Part shown: positions 35,231-46,747 of the stretch, one piece after another
Numbering within the stretch: the first letter of the stretch is position 1
Layout: every line of letters begins with the position of its first letter
From: Neurospora intermedia
Taxonomy: Eukaryota; Ascomycota; Sordariomycetes; Sordariales; Sordariaceae
NCBI GenBank assembly: GCA_037102815.1
Contig: BTPP01000006.1
Span: 1,178,001 to 1,242,000 of the forward strand
Direction: 5' to 3'
DNA: 64,000 nt
Notes under the pieces: generated by a model
Seen by the model: only the letters and a program-made list of their open reading frames with translations
Told to the model about the DNA's origin: nothing
The model's database searches: none
Program-made: the position numbers and the translations under genes

Positions 35231-35425
35231 CTATACTAGACGAGAACTCCCCCCCCCCCCCCCCCTCAACACTACACTTACTAACTACGATAGTAAATAA
35301 TAACGGCGACGGCGATGTGTTCAATTGCTTCAATTATTACTATTGAGGTACAGAAATGTTATACGATGTTGTTCGCTAGCAAATTTGGCGGGCGCTGACA
35401 TGGTTTGCCATTGGCCAGGCTACCC

Positions 35426-35471
35426 CCACACAGTCGATTAAGAATCGAACACAGTCGATTTATCCGGTCCG
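35426..35471 (-). repeat. MULE-2 right terminal inverted repeat (perfect core)
   Basis: 46 bp, exact reverse complement of the left core; imperfect pairing continues to about 35380. Inside it, at 35249-35265, lies a 17-base C run near the boundary of the RIP-mutated interior. Confidence 0.93.
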
Positions 35472-35480
35472 CGCTGGCAA

Positions 35481-36490
35481 GGGGATGTCGGTCCCCGAAG
35501 TGCTCCATTCTGAACGGAATTCTGGATTAGTGCGGAAACGTGCCAACGTCTAAGTGGACAGAAGAATCAAATACTCATTTCATAATGGGCCAAAATCTCC
35601 ATCGACAGACGTCGTCTCTCAGGAGGGAAGGTATCATGCAGTTTGAACAACAAACCCAAGAATGTCCGGATTACACACATAATTTTCACACCACGTGGGC
35701 ACTTCTTCTCTTCATATTCTATATCCAGGGGCACCAAGTCCAAGACACTCTGTGGTCGTGCCACTCTTACCTGTCAAATCATATATACTCGAGAGTGCGT
35801 CGTTAAAAGGCGGACGACCAAGATCTACCCGACGCTGTATGTGGCTGGATCGACCATGCAGTTCTGATGGGGTCTGATAGCTTTACTGATAGTACGGTAC
35901 CTCTCGGGCCAGAGATACTCGCTCAATTATGGGTGCCTTGCTTGAAAGCTAAGCGTACAGCGCTAGCATCTATACGATAGGCTGCTGCAGTCAACTTGCA
36001 GTGAGCTACCCCGCAAAGGCGCCCGCCGTTCATGTCAGGGGCCGAGGTGGCTGTCATCATCTCAGCTGGTATTGGTCCCCTATTCTACACGATTCGTAAG
36101 ATGGGATGAAGAGGGTGGCTGGCCTCGTGACCATAAATATCCTGACAACCTCGATGTGTTAAATAGTGTAGTTCTATATAGTTTGTCAGGGGATTTACAG
36201 AGTAGACCGCCGCGAAGCTCAACTGATCATCATCAATCTTCGCTCTCATATCCGCCGGCGCTCTGAAGCGATGTAGTCTAATTATATACAAGGTAAGACA
36301 TAGTATGTATACATTTGCACTCTCTCACACAATCATGTGCTAAGTCCCCACGAGTACGTCTAAGCAAGCAAACGACAATGTGCGGTGACAAGAAGTGGTT
36401 TCCCCTTTGTCCTTTTTCGTGTCCACTTCAAAACAAAAGACGAGAAGCCTTCCAACTCGCTCAACCAACGCCTTCCTTCCAAAAAGACGC
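35481..36490. other. Intergenic between MULE-2 and the ubiquitin protease gene
   Basis: About 1 kb of normal base composition, no RIP pattern, no gene recognised. The right part must contain the 3' untranslated region of the minus-strand ubiquitin protease. Confidence 0.5.
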
Positions 36491-39400
36491 TCAAGTACCC
36501 TGCCTCCGATAATACACCATATAAGCCGATGTGTTCCCATTTGCATACATCGCCTCCGTCAAGTCCGGCATTCCGCCATTTCCATTTCCATTCCCATTCA
36601 GACCCGGACCACCACTTCCGATCTTCACCCTCTCCACCAAATCATCATTACACTTGAACCAATCCGTCGGGTCCTTGGACTGCTCATCCTGCACGTACGT
36701 ATAGTAATGCCCGCCATTGATTCCCTGTCCCACATGTACCGTGACGGCGTAGCAATCATACTTCATGCGGCCGGCGTAGTGCGCATCGTCCGTAGTTGCC
36801 ATGTCCGGATCCGGTTCGGCGCAGTACTTGGTCAGATCGAGGTCACGGATCGGGAACCGTACTTTGGTGTGGATCTTGTTGGAACCACCACCAGAAAGGA
36901 TGGACGAGAACGAATTTCGGGACTGCCCAAAGGACGAGTTAAAGCGGTTCAGACAAAAGGCAAGACGGTCAGGTAGTCGAGCAAACTTGGCCCGTCTTGT
37001 CCTGCCGGGTTGGTTGCATGTTTCGCATTTGAGATCCGGGAAGTGTTCGGTTGCTTGGTGGCTGGCAAGAAGACGGTCAAGATCCGTGACTCCGTAGCCA
37101 TTGCCTTCACCTCCTGTTTCGGCGGCAATGTTGAGGATCCAGACGTCGCAGGGCTGGAACATGCGGATTTCTTGCCGGCATTCGGCGTTCTGGCAGCGGG
37201 AGATGAAGACTTCTAGGCCCCGAAAGTATTTGTCAATGATGGAAGCACTGGCGGTTGAATAGTCACGCCAATAATCAATAGCATTCTGGATCACTGTCCC
37301 GTTCTTGGGTGTATACGGCTTTTCTTCTTTGGGCGGCTTGCGGTCTCGATGAACGTTGGTTTCGTCATGGATATTGTCAATGATAAAGGAGTAGAACTCC
37401 TGGGCATCTTGCTGCGCGGGCCCGCCAAAGATTTCCGTTTCTGGTTTCTTCCTGCCATCCGCGTTCTTGGAGTGAATAAAGTGTATATAAGCCTATGCCG
37501 TGTTAGTCTGTGTATTGTCCTCGACGGCCACATGGTATCCAAATCATCACGTACCATGAGATGCTTCGCTTCCAACGATCTCAGCGTTCCCTCATCAAGC
37601 CAGTGGAATAGACCAGCTAGATACTTGGTGAGTAACTGAGGATTTTCGTTCTTCTCATCCGCTTTCAGTGGGACTTTGTACACATCCTTCCAAACACCCG
37701 TGTACAACTCGCGAGCAAATCCAGGCGTGGCAAACATGGCTTGCAGAGAGCTGTTGGCGAAGCAGAATACACCAGGGTTGACAAGACCAGTCCTAAACTT
37801 GCGAACTTTCTCAATTCCCGATTTAAGTGACGATCTCGTTGACGTTGCCGTGGTGCTGGTGTCGGTTTCTGCTAGGCCGCTATAACTCCTACGTGGGACG
37901 GTCGGAGCCGGGCGAGTTGGAGGAGATGGTAGCGAAGAGTAAAGGTTCTGTTCGTGAACGATATGCCGCGGTAATGGGCTCGCTGGCCGAGCGGCAGCAG
38001 GGCTAATAGGTGAAGTCATGGACTCCTGTATCGTTGCAACTGAAGGATATCTCCGCAAAAAGTCTTCCGTTGTTCTCACCGGAGTAACAATGTCGACGTT
38101 TTCTTCCCATTTTTGAACCTCCGCGAGATCTTGTATTGGCCGCGTTACGTTTCTGCGTAGACGACTTGTGAGGTTGTGGGTCAAAGGTGGCCTTGGCTGT
38201 GATCTCGCAGCGGCACTCGTGGAAGATGCCTGCAAAGCTCCGGTCCCAACTAGGTCGGTCCACGCCTCTATTCCACCTTTAAGCAACTTCAGGCGCTGTT
38301 GTGAACTTGATCCGCCGGCGTAGTCATACGCTGTAAGGGCATTGTAAAAAGTTAGGACCGCTCGTTCCTCTGGTGTCTGGGGACTCGATACAAGGCGTTT
38401 GGACCGCTGGTCGTAGAAAACAATCAGGTCAAAATCATGCCGTCTCTCAAAACGCTGCTGTTCGGCTTGCGGTGCTAATACCATGCTCTCTGCTATATCG
38501 CTAGCAGAGATATCTGGCCTCATCAGCACTTCATTTTCGACACATATTGTTGCCTGTGACATGACATGACCCTCATCGTACTCATCACGACTTCTGATGT
38601 CAATCACGAGAATCGACACGTCCCTAGCGCCAACTCTCATGTAGCGCTCAAGCTCCTCGGCCGAGATAGTATCACCATCGGGTATAGCGGGCTTTGGTCT
38701 CATCTTTGGACTTGTAATAGGTGGTCCAGAAACAAGACTTTCATCGGATGTACGGGGTCTGCCATTCCTATTCATGCCAGTGGCTGATGCCGTTGAGCCC
38801 TTTCTGGTAAACATGGCACGAGGAGCGCTAGATGGAAGCTCGGCTGCCTCATTGGACACTGTACCTCGTGGCGGGTTGTAGATGGCAGCTGGTACGCGAG
38901 GTAAATCCGCTAGAGCAGTAGCAGGAGGAACACTCGGAACTTGTGACCTCGGGGGGTCACGCGGTGCCGGTGGGTTTATTGGCATTATGGGTTGCGGAAT
39001 GGGCTGTGTCCGAATTCGAGGATCCTGTATTGTTGTTGTGGTGTTGGCAGGACTCGGGGTACTGGCGGTATATGCTCGAAGCTTTGCGAAGCGAAGAGCG
39101 AGGTCCTGAGCTGCATTGTTGGTAGGAGTTGTCGCCGGACCGCCAGAGTGTTGAAGCGCATGACCGTGGAGAGCCTGAGGTTTGGGGTGTACGGCTGGCT
39201 TGGACCTCCCGGGCGACGGCCATGACTGATCTGGCAAAGCATACGTACTTTGTCGGGGCGAACTATAGACCGAACTGTCGGGACTCGTGGTATTTGACGA
39301 GAAGTTGGAATGTGATCTCGTATGTCCGTATCCGACACTGGGCGTTTTCTGTTGATTTGGGCTTCCTAGTAGTGGCTGGACACCCGTTCGGGCATTATCT

Positions 39401-39894
39401 TGTTTGATCTGCTCTTTGATCTTATCGAAGTCGCTTAACAGGCTCTTGATCTGGCGGAGCAGATGTTGATGTCGCATATATACGTTCGGTCGGCTTCGAT
39501 CCAGCAGCGCCCAGTCCTTGTTCTTCGGGATGATATCCAGAGCTATGATGTTGGCCTTGATGTATGACTTGAAAGCCATGTCGATTCTACCAAAGGACTG
39601 GAAGGCTTTGGCCTGCTGGAGTGCTTCTTCGGCGAGCCTGAGAGCACTGTCGATCGGGGTCGCGGGGTCTATGCTGACTGTAACAGCCTTGAGGTCGTCA
39701 AGATGCGGCATTGGTGGTCGTTTGCTTCCTCCGGTCCCTGGTCCATGTCCTCCTCCTCCCCCTCCCCCTCCGTTGATTGTCCGGTTCTGTCCACCATCTT
39801 GTGTGCCGTCCAAACCTCCGGTTATGTGGCCATTCTGCCCGTTGACGGAATGCGCAGGTGTTGCATGGTTGACCATGGTCACAGATCCAGCCAT
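36491..39894 (-). CDS. doa4: Doa4-type ubiquitin carboxyl-terminal hydrolase with rhodanese domain
   Basis: Removes ubiquitin from cargo at endosomes before sorting into multivesicular bodies. Exons 39894-37555 and 37492-36491 join in phase (EAKHLM|AYIHFI) to 1113 aa; intron 62 bp. Domains: a Gly-rich start (42-56), a USP8-dimerisation/MIT-like helical region (about 64-170), a long Pro/Ser/Thr linker, a rhodanese-like domain (about 410-550, VIDIRSRDEYDEGH), and a USP domain from about 700. The Cys box is GLVNPGVFCFANSSLQ with Cys711, QQDAQEF follows in exon 2, and the His box is NGGHYYTYV. Cysteine pairs in ECRQE and CETC would bind zinc in the fingers. The Cys box departs from the usual GLxNLGNTCYMNS. 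Yeast has two such proteins (Doa4, Ubp5), so the exact paralogue is uncertain. Divergent from vps27. Confidence 0.88.
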
Positions 39895-41286
39895 GTGCAG
39901 TCCCTAGTATGGAAGATGTCTTTCGGCGCACTGGGGGCGCAAATCGCAAAGCCTTGAAGTCGAGTTGCTACGGCGCGTCGTGGATGCTCAAGTATGCGCC
40001 CGCAAAGGGTGGCGGTTCAGTTCTATAACAACAGTCGAGACCGTTCGCAGGTGTTATGGAGAGTGTGTCGCTGTATCGTCAAGCTTTCCTGGCCTCGTCG
40101 TCGGCTTGAATCAGGGAAAGAATGGGTGGTTCGTGGAGAGGATGGACAGGATGACGACTGCGGTTCGAAAGCGGTACCATGAGTGGCAGCCTGTGATTCC
40201 TAATATAGTTCTTGGCACACGAATCTTGCAACTGGTGGGATGGTCAGCGGAGCGAATCGGTGACCGGTTCCCGCGCGATTCGTTCGGTTGCTCGGATGAA
40301 CTGAACTGCTTCTTTGCGTAAATCATTCCATAGTAATTGATATCGAGGAGGCAGAAGGTGTTCAGCCAAGGAAAGAAGCGTTACGGTCAGTCCGTCTCTG
40401 GTGGGTTTCTTGGTGGGGGTTGTTGACTTGGGTTGTTGTCACTGGGAACTTCTTGGGCCTGGACTCCCCGAGTGTTGATGGGGACACAACAGGGGCAAGG
40501 GCACCTCAGCCGAGTGCGTCATTGGGAGGGGACCCGACGGGTTTGGATGGCTTCTCACAAGTCCCTTCAGCAGCCATGTTAGGCCTTTAACGCTATACAT
40601 TAGGCATGAACAGCTATATGCCAGCCTGAACCCTTCTATCTCTATCTGTCGATTGTCGCTAACTAACATAGCGGCCAGGCCTGGGGAACCTACCTAACCC
40701 AAGTTGCCTCCCTCCGTGGAAACCTACAGGACCCCGCTGCTCCGCGTCTGCAAGAACACAACTGAACCGAGCGGGACAAGGAGGAGGGAGGTACGTACCC
40801 CGGCCCTTGGATGCGCTACAGGCACTGGGTCACCTTGGGGGCTTGGGCCGCGGCAGAGCATGGATGGTCGGGGCTCATGCCGCCTGTCATACGTAACCTA
40901 ACCAACGGGCAGGCAGAAACGACCTACCTAGCAACAGGCACTCGTTGTCAGTGGCTAGGAGAGGTATCCTTCCTGCCATCAGGACTCCTACCATACTTGC
41001 CGTCTTCCTGCTCCAAGTCAGCATCGTATCTTGGTCGACATCGGTTCGGTGATACTACATCATTGGCCGGAGAAGCTACTCGGAAACCTAGTATAGTACT
41101 GGATGCCTTTTTGGAAACAGAACGGACTTTGAATCATTCGGCTGGTCGACAACGACAACTACCTACCCAACCACTCGAAATACCCTCCCGCCTCCATCAC
41201 GCGACACGGCGATATCATCTCCATCTCCAGCCTGTCCAGTGTGACGCTAAATACCAAAAGCGCGTACTCAAGATAGACTGTCCAAA
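39895..41286. other. Divergent promoter region, doa4 / vps27
   Basis: About 1.4 kb shared upstream of two endosomal-sorting genes. No further gene recognised. The arrangement would allow co-regulation, but no specific site was identified. Confidence 0.5.
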
Positions 41287-43722
41287 ATGATGAGTTGGTG
41301 GTCTTCGGGGGCCAACACTGCCCTTGACGAGCAGATAGAAAAGGCCACCAGTAGCAGCTTGTATGTCGTGTCGTCTCGTGGTTCCCTGCTCGCTTTTGGT
41401 ACGAACCTCTGTCTAACCTGTCCGGTTCCTCATGTAGGGAAGATATCGCACTCAACCTCGAGATCTCCGATGTCATTCGCTCCAAAACTGTCCAGCCCAA
41501 GGAGGCCATGCGCTCGCTCAAGAAGCGCATCAACCACAAGAACCCAAACACACAACTGAGCGCCCTCAACGTATGCCCACCGCTACAACCGTACCCCGCG
41601 CCTCAGGCCGCGTCATGCTAACAGGCACCAGCTTACCGATACATGCGTCAAAAATGGCGGCGCACATTTCCTTGCCGAAATCGCCTCGCGCGAGTTCATG
41701 GAGAACCTGGTAGGCCTTCTCAAGGCCGTGGGTCCCGCCGCTCCGAACCCCGACGTCCGAAACAAGATCCTCGACTTGATCCAATCATGGGCTATGGCTG
41801 CCGAGGGCCGCTACGAACTGTCATATATTGGGGAGGTCTACAAGACGCTTCAGAGGGAGGGCTATTCTTTCCCACCCAAGCCTACGGTAGCAAGCAGCAT
41901 GATTGATAGCAGCGCGGTAGGTGTTACTTACAGACGGCTTTGTGATCATGTGCCAAAGCTAACTAGGAACAACCACAGCCTCCCGAATGGGTTGACTCGG
42001 ACGTGTGTATGAGATGTCGGACCGCCTTTACGTTTACCAACCGAAAGCACCACTGCCGCAACTGCGGCAACTGCTTCGACCAGCAATGCTCGAGTAAATC
42101 CCTTCCGCTCCCTCATCTCGGAATCATGCAGGCGGTCCGTGTGGACGATGGCTGCTACGCAAAACTTACCGACAAGGGCGGGAAATCCGGAGGGTCCGAC
42201 CGAAAGCACCATTCGTCAAGCCGCCATCACCACCATCACCACAAACACAAGAGCTCTTCGTCGATGCAGCCGCGTGACGCTCGAGTGGACGATAGCTTTG
42301 ACGAAGACCTAAAGAGGGCTTTGGCTATGAGTCTGGAGGAAGTAAAGAGTTACTCTCGCGGTCACTCAGAACCAGCGAACAACACACAATACAAACCGGA
42401 TAAGCAGTCTACTTCGGTTTCCAAGATTGCGGAGGAGGAAGATGAGGATCTCAAGGCTGCCATTGCCGCCTCGCTCGCGGATATGGAGGAGCAGAAGAAG
42501 AGACATGCGGCCGCCCTCAAGGAACAGACTTCCAACGTCGGAAGCTCTTCTTCGGCCGCCCCCTTTACGCTTCCAAAGAACGATTACGAGCTCACTCCAG
42601 TGGAAGCCGAAAACATCAACCTTTTTGCTACATTGGTGGATCGACTCCAAACGCAGCCGCCTGGGACTATCTTGCGCGAACCCCAGATCCAGGAGCTTTA
42701 CGATTCTATTGGCGCCCTACGACCGAAGCTTGCCCGCACATATGGGGAGACGATGAGTAAACATGGTAAGTTGTGCCCATTTTCTGGATATATTCTGGAT
42801 AGACGGTTTAAGCTAACCTGAGACAGATACCCTTCTTGACCTACATGCGAAACTATCGACTGTCGTCCGCTATTATGATCGAATGCTTGAGGAACGTTTA
42901 TCCAAGGCGTATGGCCAACACAGCATTGGCGGATACAATCTTCCGGCTCCTCGACAACCTACTGGACCCTATCCCACGTTAGACCCGAGTGCTCCCAGCG
43001 CTCCTGGGGCAGCAGAAAACTTTTATACTGGCGAGCAACAAGCAGACTACGGCCACGCACCTTACGGACAATACCCACCGCAACCACCACAGTCACAGTA
43101 CATGTCATACGATAGACGAAGCTCCATGGTGGGGCCACCCAATCCTCAGTATCCTCAGCAGCAGATGCCACAACGGACAGGTAGCTGGGGCAATGCTCCT
43201 CCAGCTCAGGCACCACAGTACAACTATCCAGGCAACGAGGTGGCCTCTAGCCAACAGGGTCATGCTCAACAGGCGCAGCCAGGTGCACCGGAGTCAGCTC
43301 CTGGTGCGCCTAACAACGATCCGAACGCCTCATATTACTACAATCCCGGTCAGCCTCAGCAACAACAGCAGCAGTCAGCGCAGCAAGCCCCGGCGGCAGC
43401 TCCTGACCATACTTATCCCACCCTTCCCCAGCAAGGACATTCTTACCAACCATCCGTGCCACAAACGCCTGCTTCTGTACCTGTCCAGCCATCGCAAACC
43501 CCACAGCAAGCCCACCAACGGGCACCACCGCCTCAGCAGGCTTCGCAACAGCCATATTGGCAGCACTCAGCGGCACAACAGACTCCTTTACCACCTGTAT
43601 GGCAGGCTCCTCAGCAGACTACAACATATCCGGGCTATGATCAGGAAGCGTTCCCTTCGGCGCCACAGCATGCGCCAGCCCCAAAGCAGCCTGTTGTTGA
43701 GGAAGCACTTATTGAACTTTGA
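41287..43722 (+). CDS. vps27: ESCRT-0 subunit Vps27
   Basis: Recruits ubiquitinated cargo and the ESCRT machinery to endosomes. Exons 41287-41360, 41438-41570, 41632-41916, 41979-42765 and 42827-43722 join in phase to 724 aa; introns are 61-77 bp. Domains: VHS (about 8-150, [29 protein letters not shown]), a FYVE zinc finger from about 168 ([20 protein letters not shown]) that binds PI3P, a His-rich linker, two UIMs ([14 protein letters not shown] and [16 protein letters not shown]) that bind ubiquitin, a helical GAT-like Hse1-binding segment, and a long Pro/Gln-rich tail. The protein ends EALIEL, similar to the terminal clathrin-binding box of Vps27. Two adjacent ATGs (41287, 41290) could both start. 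Divergent from the Doa4-type gene, which works in the same pathway. Confidence 0.94.
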
Positions 43723-44591
43723 GTAATTGTCACTTTTGGAGATTGTGTCATAGTAGTAGTGCATTATCTGCATGGGAGGCGATGTGATTTGAGACAAAGG
43801 AAGATGCCATGCGTATCATAAGATAGGTATGCAAATTGAAGCTGTGGCCCTCAATGGGTTTTACAAAGCACGGGTTGATTGATGATTTTACTTTTGCATG
43901 CTTCTCCCAGTTGAGTGTCACTGCTGATCAGTATTGGCTATTGAGGTTCCTGGGTTAATTTGGAGCTGTGGCTTACATCAACTGGACCCGCCTCGGGGTC
44001 CTTTACCCCGGGACCCGGGAACCGCAAAGTGTGGAATCCACCGGGACCCATAGCCGGTCTGGCGGCATGCGGAGAACGGACCAAGATCGGATGAGACTTG
44101 AGAACCCTGAGGGTTGCCGGCCGACAACGCTGCTTCGTTGTTGGTTGTTTGGTGCGACGGCCACCTCTGATGGGCCGTATCAGAAGCTGCCAAGACTGTG
44201 ATCTGGGAAGCCGGTTGACGTATTCGTTGTTCCAGATGTTGGGATGTGCGTTTCATGACTTGTCTCCGTTGACAAGAAGAACAACTTGTCTCGATTTCGA
44301 CTCAATCTTTATTAGTCATCTTCCTGACTACCTACCTACACTGACTCATAGTCAACAATACTGTCCGGCAGCACCGTATCTGCTTTCTTAAACCACGATT
44401 TCCAACTTATTCCAAGAACAAACACCATCCCATCTACGTGCACGTTGTCGCGAGATATCCTTCCATCTCAGCTCAGCTTCTTACAGCAACAACAACAACA
44501 AAAACCCGCACCCACCTCAAACCTCACCATCAACCATTCATTGTCCACACACCCAACCATACCCAACCCGCACCCGGCAACCACATTCAAA
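43723..44591. other. Intergenic between vps27 and the phosphatase gene
   Basis: About 870 bp: vps27 3' region followed by the promoter and a CA-rich leader (about 44460-44590) of the phosphoglycerate-mutase-like gene. No other gene seen. Confidence 0.55.
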
Positions 44592-45130
44592 ATGTCACCA
44601 AAAACCTACATCCACCTCGTCCGTCACGCCCAAGGCCACCACAACGTCAGCCAAGCCAACCACGTCTTCGCCGACCCCCTCCTCACCCCCCTCGGCGAAT
44701 CCCAATGTGCTGCTCTCCGCGACTCCTTCCCCTACCACGATAAAATCACCCACCTCGTCGCCTCGCCCATGCGACGCACGCTTTACACCTGTCTGTTGAG
44801 TTTCCAGCCGGCTGTTGAGCGTTTGGCGGCGGCGGCAAAGGGGGGAAAGAAGGTGGTGGCCCTGCCAGAAGTGCAGGAGGTGTCCAACTTGCCCTGCGAC
44901 GTGGGTTCCGCACCGGAGAAACTGCACCAGGAGTTTGACGAGGCGGGGTTGGTCGATTTGTCCCTGGTCAAGGACGGGTGGCAGGATAAGCACTCGCCTG
45001 ATAGTCCGTGGAAGCCCGAGATGGAGAAGGTGAAGCGCCGGGCGGAAAAGGCGAGGAAGTGGTTGTATGAGTTGGCACAGCAGCAGCAGGATTCTACTGC
45101 GGCCGGGGCCGAGTCCCAGGCTGATGGAGG

Positions 45131-45163
<33 letters not shown>

Positions 45164-45473
45164 AAAGCACATTGTCGTGGTCACCCATGGTGGATTCCTC
45201 CATTTCTTGACGCAAGACTTTGACGGAATGGATTTGAATAGGGGGACTGGGTGGGATAATACCGAGTGGAGGACTTATGAGTTTGTTACGGACGCTCAAG
45301 GAAAGGATGGGGATGTAGGCTTGAAGGAGACGGAGGAGAGCTGGAGGAAGAGAAAGGGAAGTGCGAAGCCACTGACGCAGACGGAACAGGAGGAGATAAT
45401 GGCGGCTGTTGATGAGAGGTTGCAGCAGGCGTTTGGGGATGGGGTTAGGAGAGTGGGGGGAAAGAGGGTGTAG
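44592..45473 (+). CDS. Histidine phosphatase superfamily protein (PGM-like, Pmu1 type)
   Basis: Single exon, 293 aa, starting at the first ATG (AAAATGTC context). LVRHAQGHHN (9-18) is the RHG-type phospho-histidine motif with His12 as nucleophile. SPMRRTLYT supplies the conserved Arg. VVVTHGGFLHFL holds the second catalytic His. A pocket-type spacing and the WxxNTEWRTYEF segment near the C-terminus match fungal Pmu1-like proteins, which are phosphatases of unknown or broad substrate, not glycolytic mutases. An insertion rich in Gln (nine consecutive Gln, about 178-186) sits before the second His motif and is encoded by a (CAG)n tract near 45136-45162. No signal peptide, so probably cytosolic. 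Confidence 0.87.
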
Positions 45474-46558
45474 GGAAAGAGGGCTGATGTTTAGAGCCAA
45501 CTGGGTTGTGGTAGGGGGAATCGGGAAAGATAAGTGATATGAGCGTAGATTAGTAGTTTAGAGCTTTGACATTGAGCTGTAGAAGAATTAACGTCTTTTT
45601 TTTTGGGGGACCAAGTTTGAGACATGTCTAGCAACTTATGCAGACCCTGTTCATAACTGATAGACCCTGATTTGCAGTCTCACACAAGAAAAGACCCCTA
45701 CTTTGCATCGCCTTTCCCAATTCAGAGAATGATCACTTTCATATGTTTCTCTCTTCTGTTCTCATACATGACCCATACCATAATATTTGCGTAAATAATC
45801 TCATAATCATCCATATATCATCTCCGTAACTTGTCATCCTTCACCGACATCCAGATATCCAAGAGAGCCAGCGAGTAGTCCCGGAACGAAATCGTAAACC
45901 ATACATACATCCAAGCATAAAAGAAGAAAAAGAAAACCCCAGAAAACGCCATAGTGATGGTGTCAGTCAGTCAGTTGATAATAATAACCCAATCCAACCC
46001 GACCCGATCCACCTCCCAAAGGAGGTCTCCCAATGCGCCCAAGTATATCCAAAGATACAAGGTGATCAGGTAATCATATACTCGTGTGCCCATCAATTTA
46101 ATCCGTTTCTCCCCCCAAGTGTCGTGTCTCGTGAAACTCAGACACGTGTGATATGGATGCGCATAGCCATTTCCAGTCTCAGCTTATGCTTTCTGTGTCC
46201 CGCATTCGTCCCGCTCGTTCCCCCATCAATCGATAGAAGGTATAGAAACAAAGAGACGATTCCTGTTCGTCTGGTCTTCCTCTTCTTCTTCTTCTTCGTC
46301 GATCTCCATTCATTCGTCCAATGCCGTGAGAAGAAACGACCCAAGTTTGCGGGATTTGGTTCAGTTCCCTTCCCGTGGATTGGGGGGCAAGCTAGAGGAG
46401 GTACTTGGCTAGGCCAAATACCCGTGCATGTGCAAGGTTCGCTGAAAGAGCGGGCGCACACAGTTTTTGTGCCCTTTTCTGCCGGAATTTTGAATCATGC
46501 CACCATCCAGTTTCGTCCGAACAAAAAAAGTTAATTCAGCGCATGCGTTGCACTTCAC
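45474..46558. other. Intergenic between phosphatase gene and small membrane-protein gene
   Basis: About 1.1 kb containing only the two converging 3' regions and short incoherent frames. Nothing else seen. Confidence 0.5.
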
Positions 46559-46747
46559 TTAACGCCCCCTCGAATGCGAATGCTCATCGTCATCCGTCAA
46601 GCTGGTGCTGCTCCCGCTCGACGAGGTGGTCACGGTGCCGTGGGCCTTGCGCGCCACGCTGACGAGGCGGTAGATGCCAAAGGCGATGGCGGCCAAAACA
46701 ATAAAAAGGACAATGATGATGATGGCGATGACGTCGTTTCCCTTCAT
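46559..46747 (-). CDS. Small single-pass membrane protein (62 aa)
   Basis: Unbroken 62-codon frame: MKGNDV, then a strong hydrophobic segment (about 7-29, IAIIIIVLFIVLAAIAFGIYRLV), then a basic patch (SVARKAHG) and a Ser/Thr-rich, acidic tail ending HSHSRGR. The charge pattern suggests the C-terminus faces the cytosol. I do not recognise the family. The clean hydrophobic/basic/acidic layout, consistent codon use and an ATG start favour a real small gene over a chance frame. A (GGT/TTG)n tract about 46883-46923 lies in its presumed leader. Confidence 0.55.
   Translation of the reverse strand: MKGNDVIAIIIIVLFIVLAAIAFGIYRLVSVARKAHGTVTTSSSGSSTSLTDDDEHSHSRGR

Larger units (their letters stand above)
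32208..35471 (-). mobile_element. MULE-2, RIP-degraded Mutator-like element
   Basis: 3264 bp, flanked by the 9-bp direct repeat CGCTGGCAA (32199-32207 and 35472-35480). The terminal inverted repeats are perfect for 46 bp (32208-32253, 35426-35471; tip CGGACCGGATAAATCGACTG) and imperfect to about 92 bp. The interior (about 32390-35230) is AT-rich and nearly empty of CA and TG dinucleotides; 33601-33660 has none. This is the RIP signature. Collinear similarity to MULE-1 can be seen by eye near 33360-33530 (against 6560-6730), near 34220-34290 (against 7440-7510) and near 35185-35205 (against 8385-8400), in the same orientation. The tips differ from MULE-1 after about 13 bp, so it is a related subfamily, not the same element. 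Confidence 0.93.

Noticed and set aside
32208-35471. AT-rich block as an LTR retroelement or centromeric fragment
   Set aside because: Ends are inverted, not direct, repeats; the target duplication is 9 bp; collinear similarity to the MULE-1 transposase identifies it as a DNA transposon.
44595-45500. 301-codon minus-strand frame
   Set aside because: Antisense of the histidine-phosphatase gene, Leu-rich from the (CAG)n tract.
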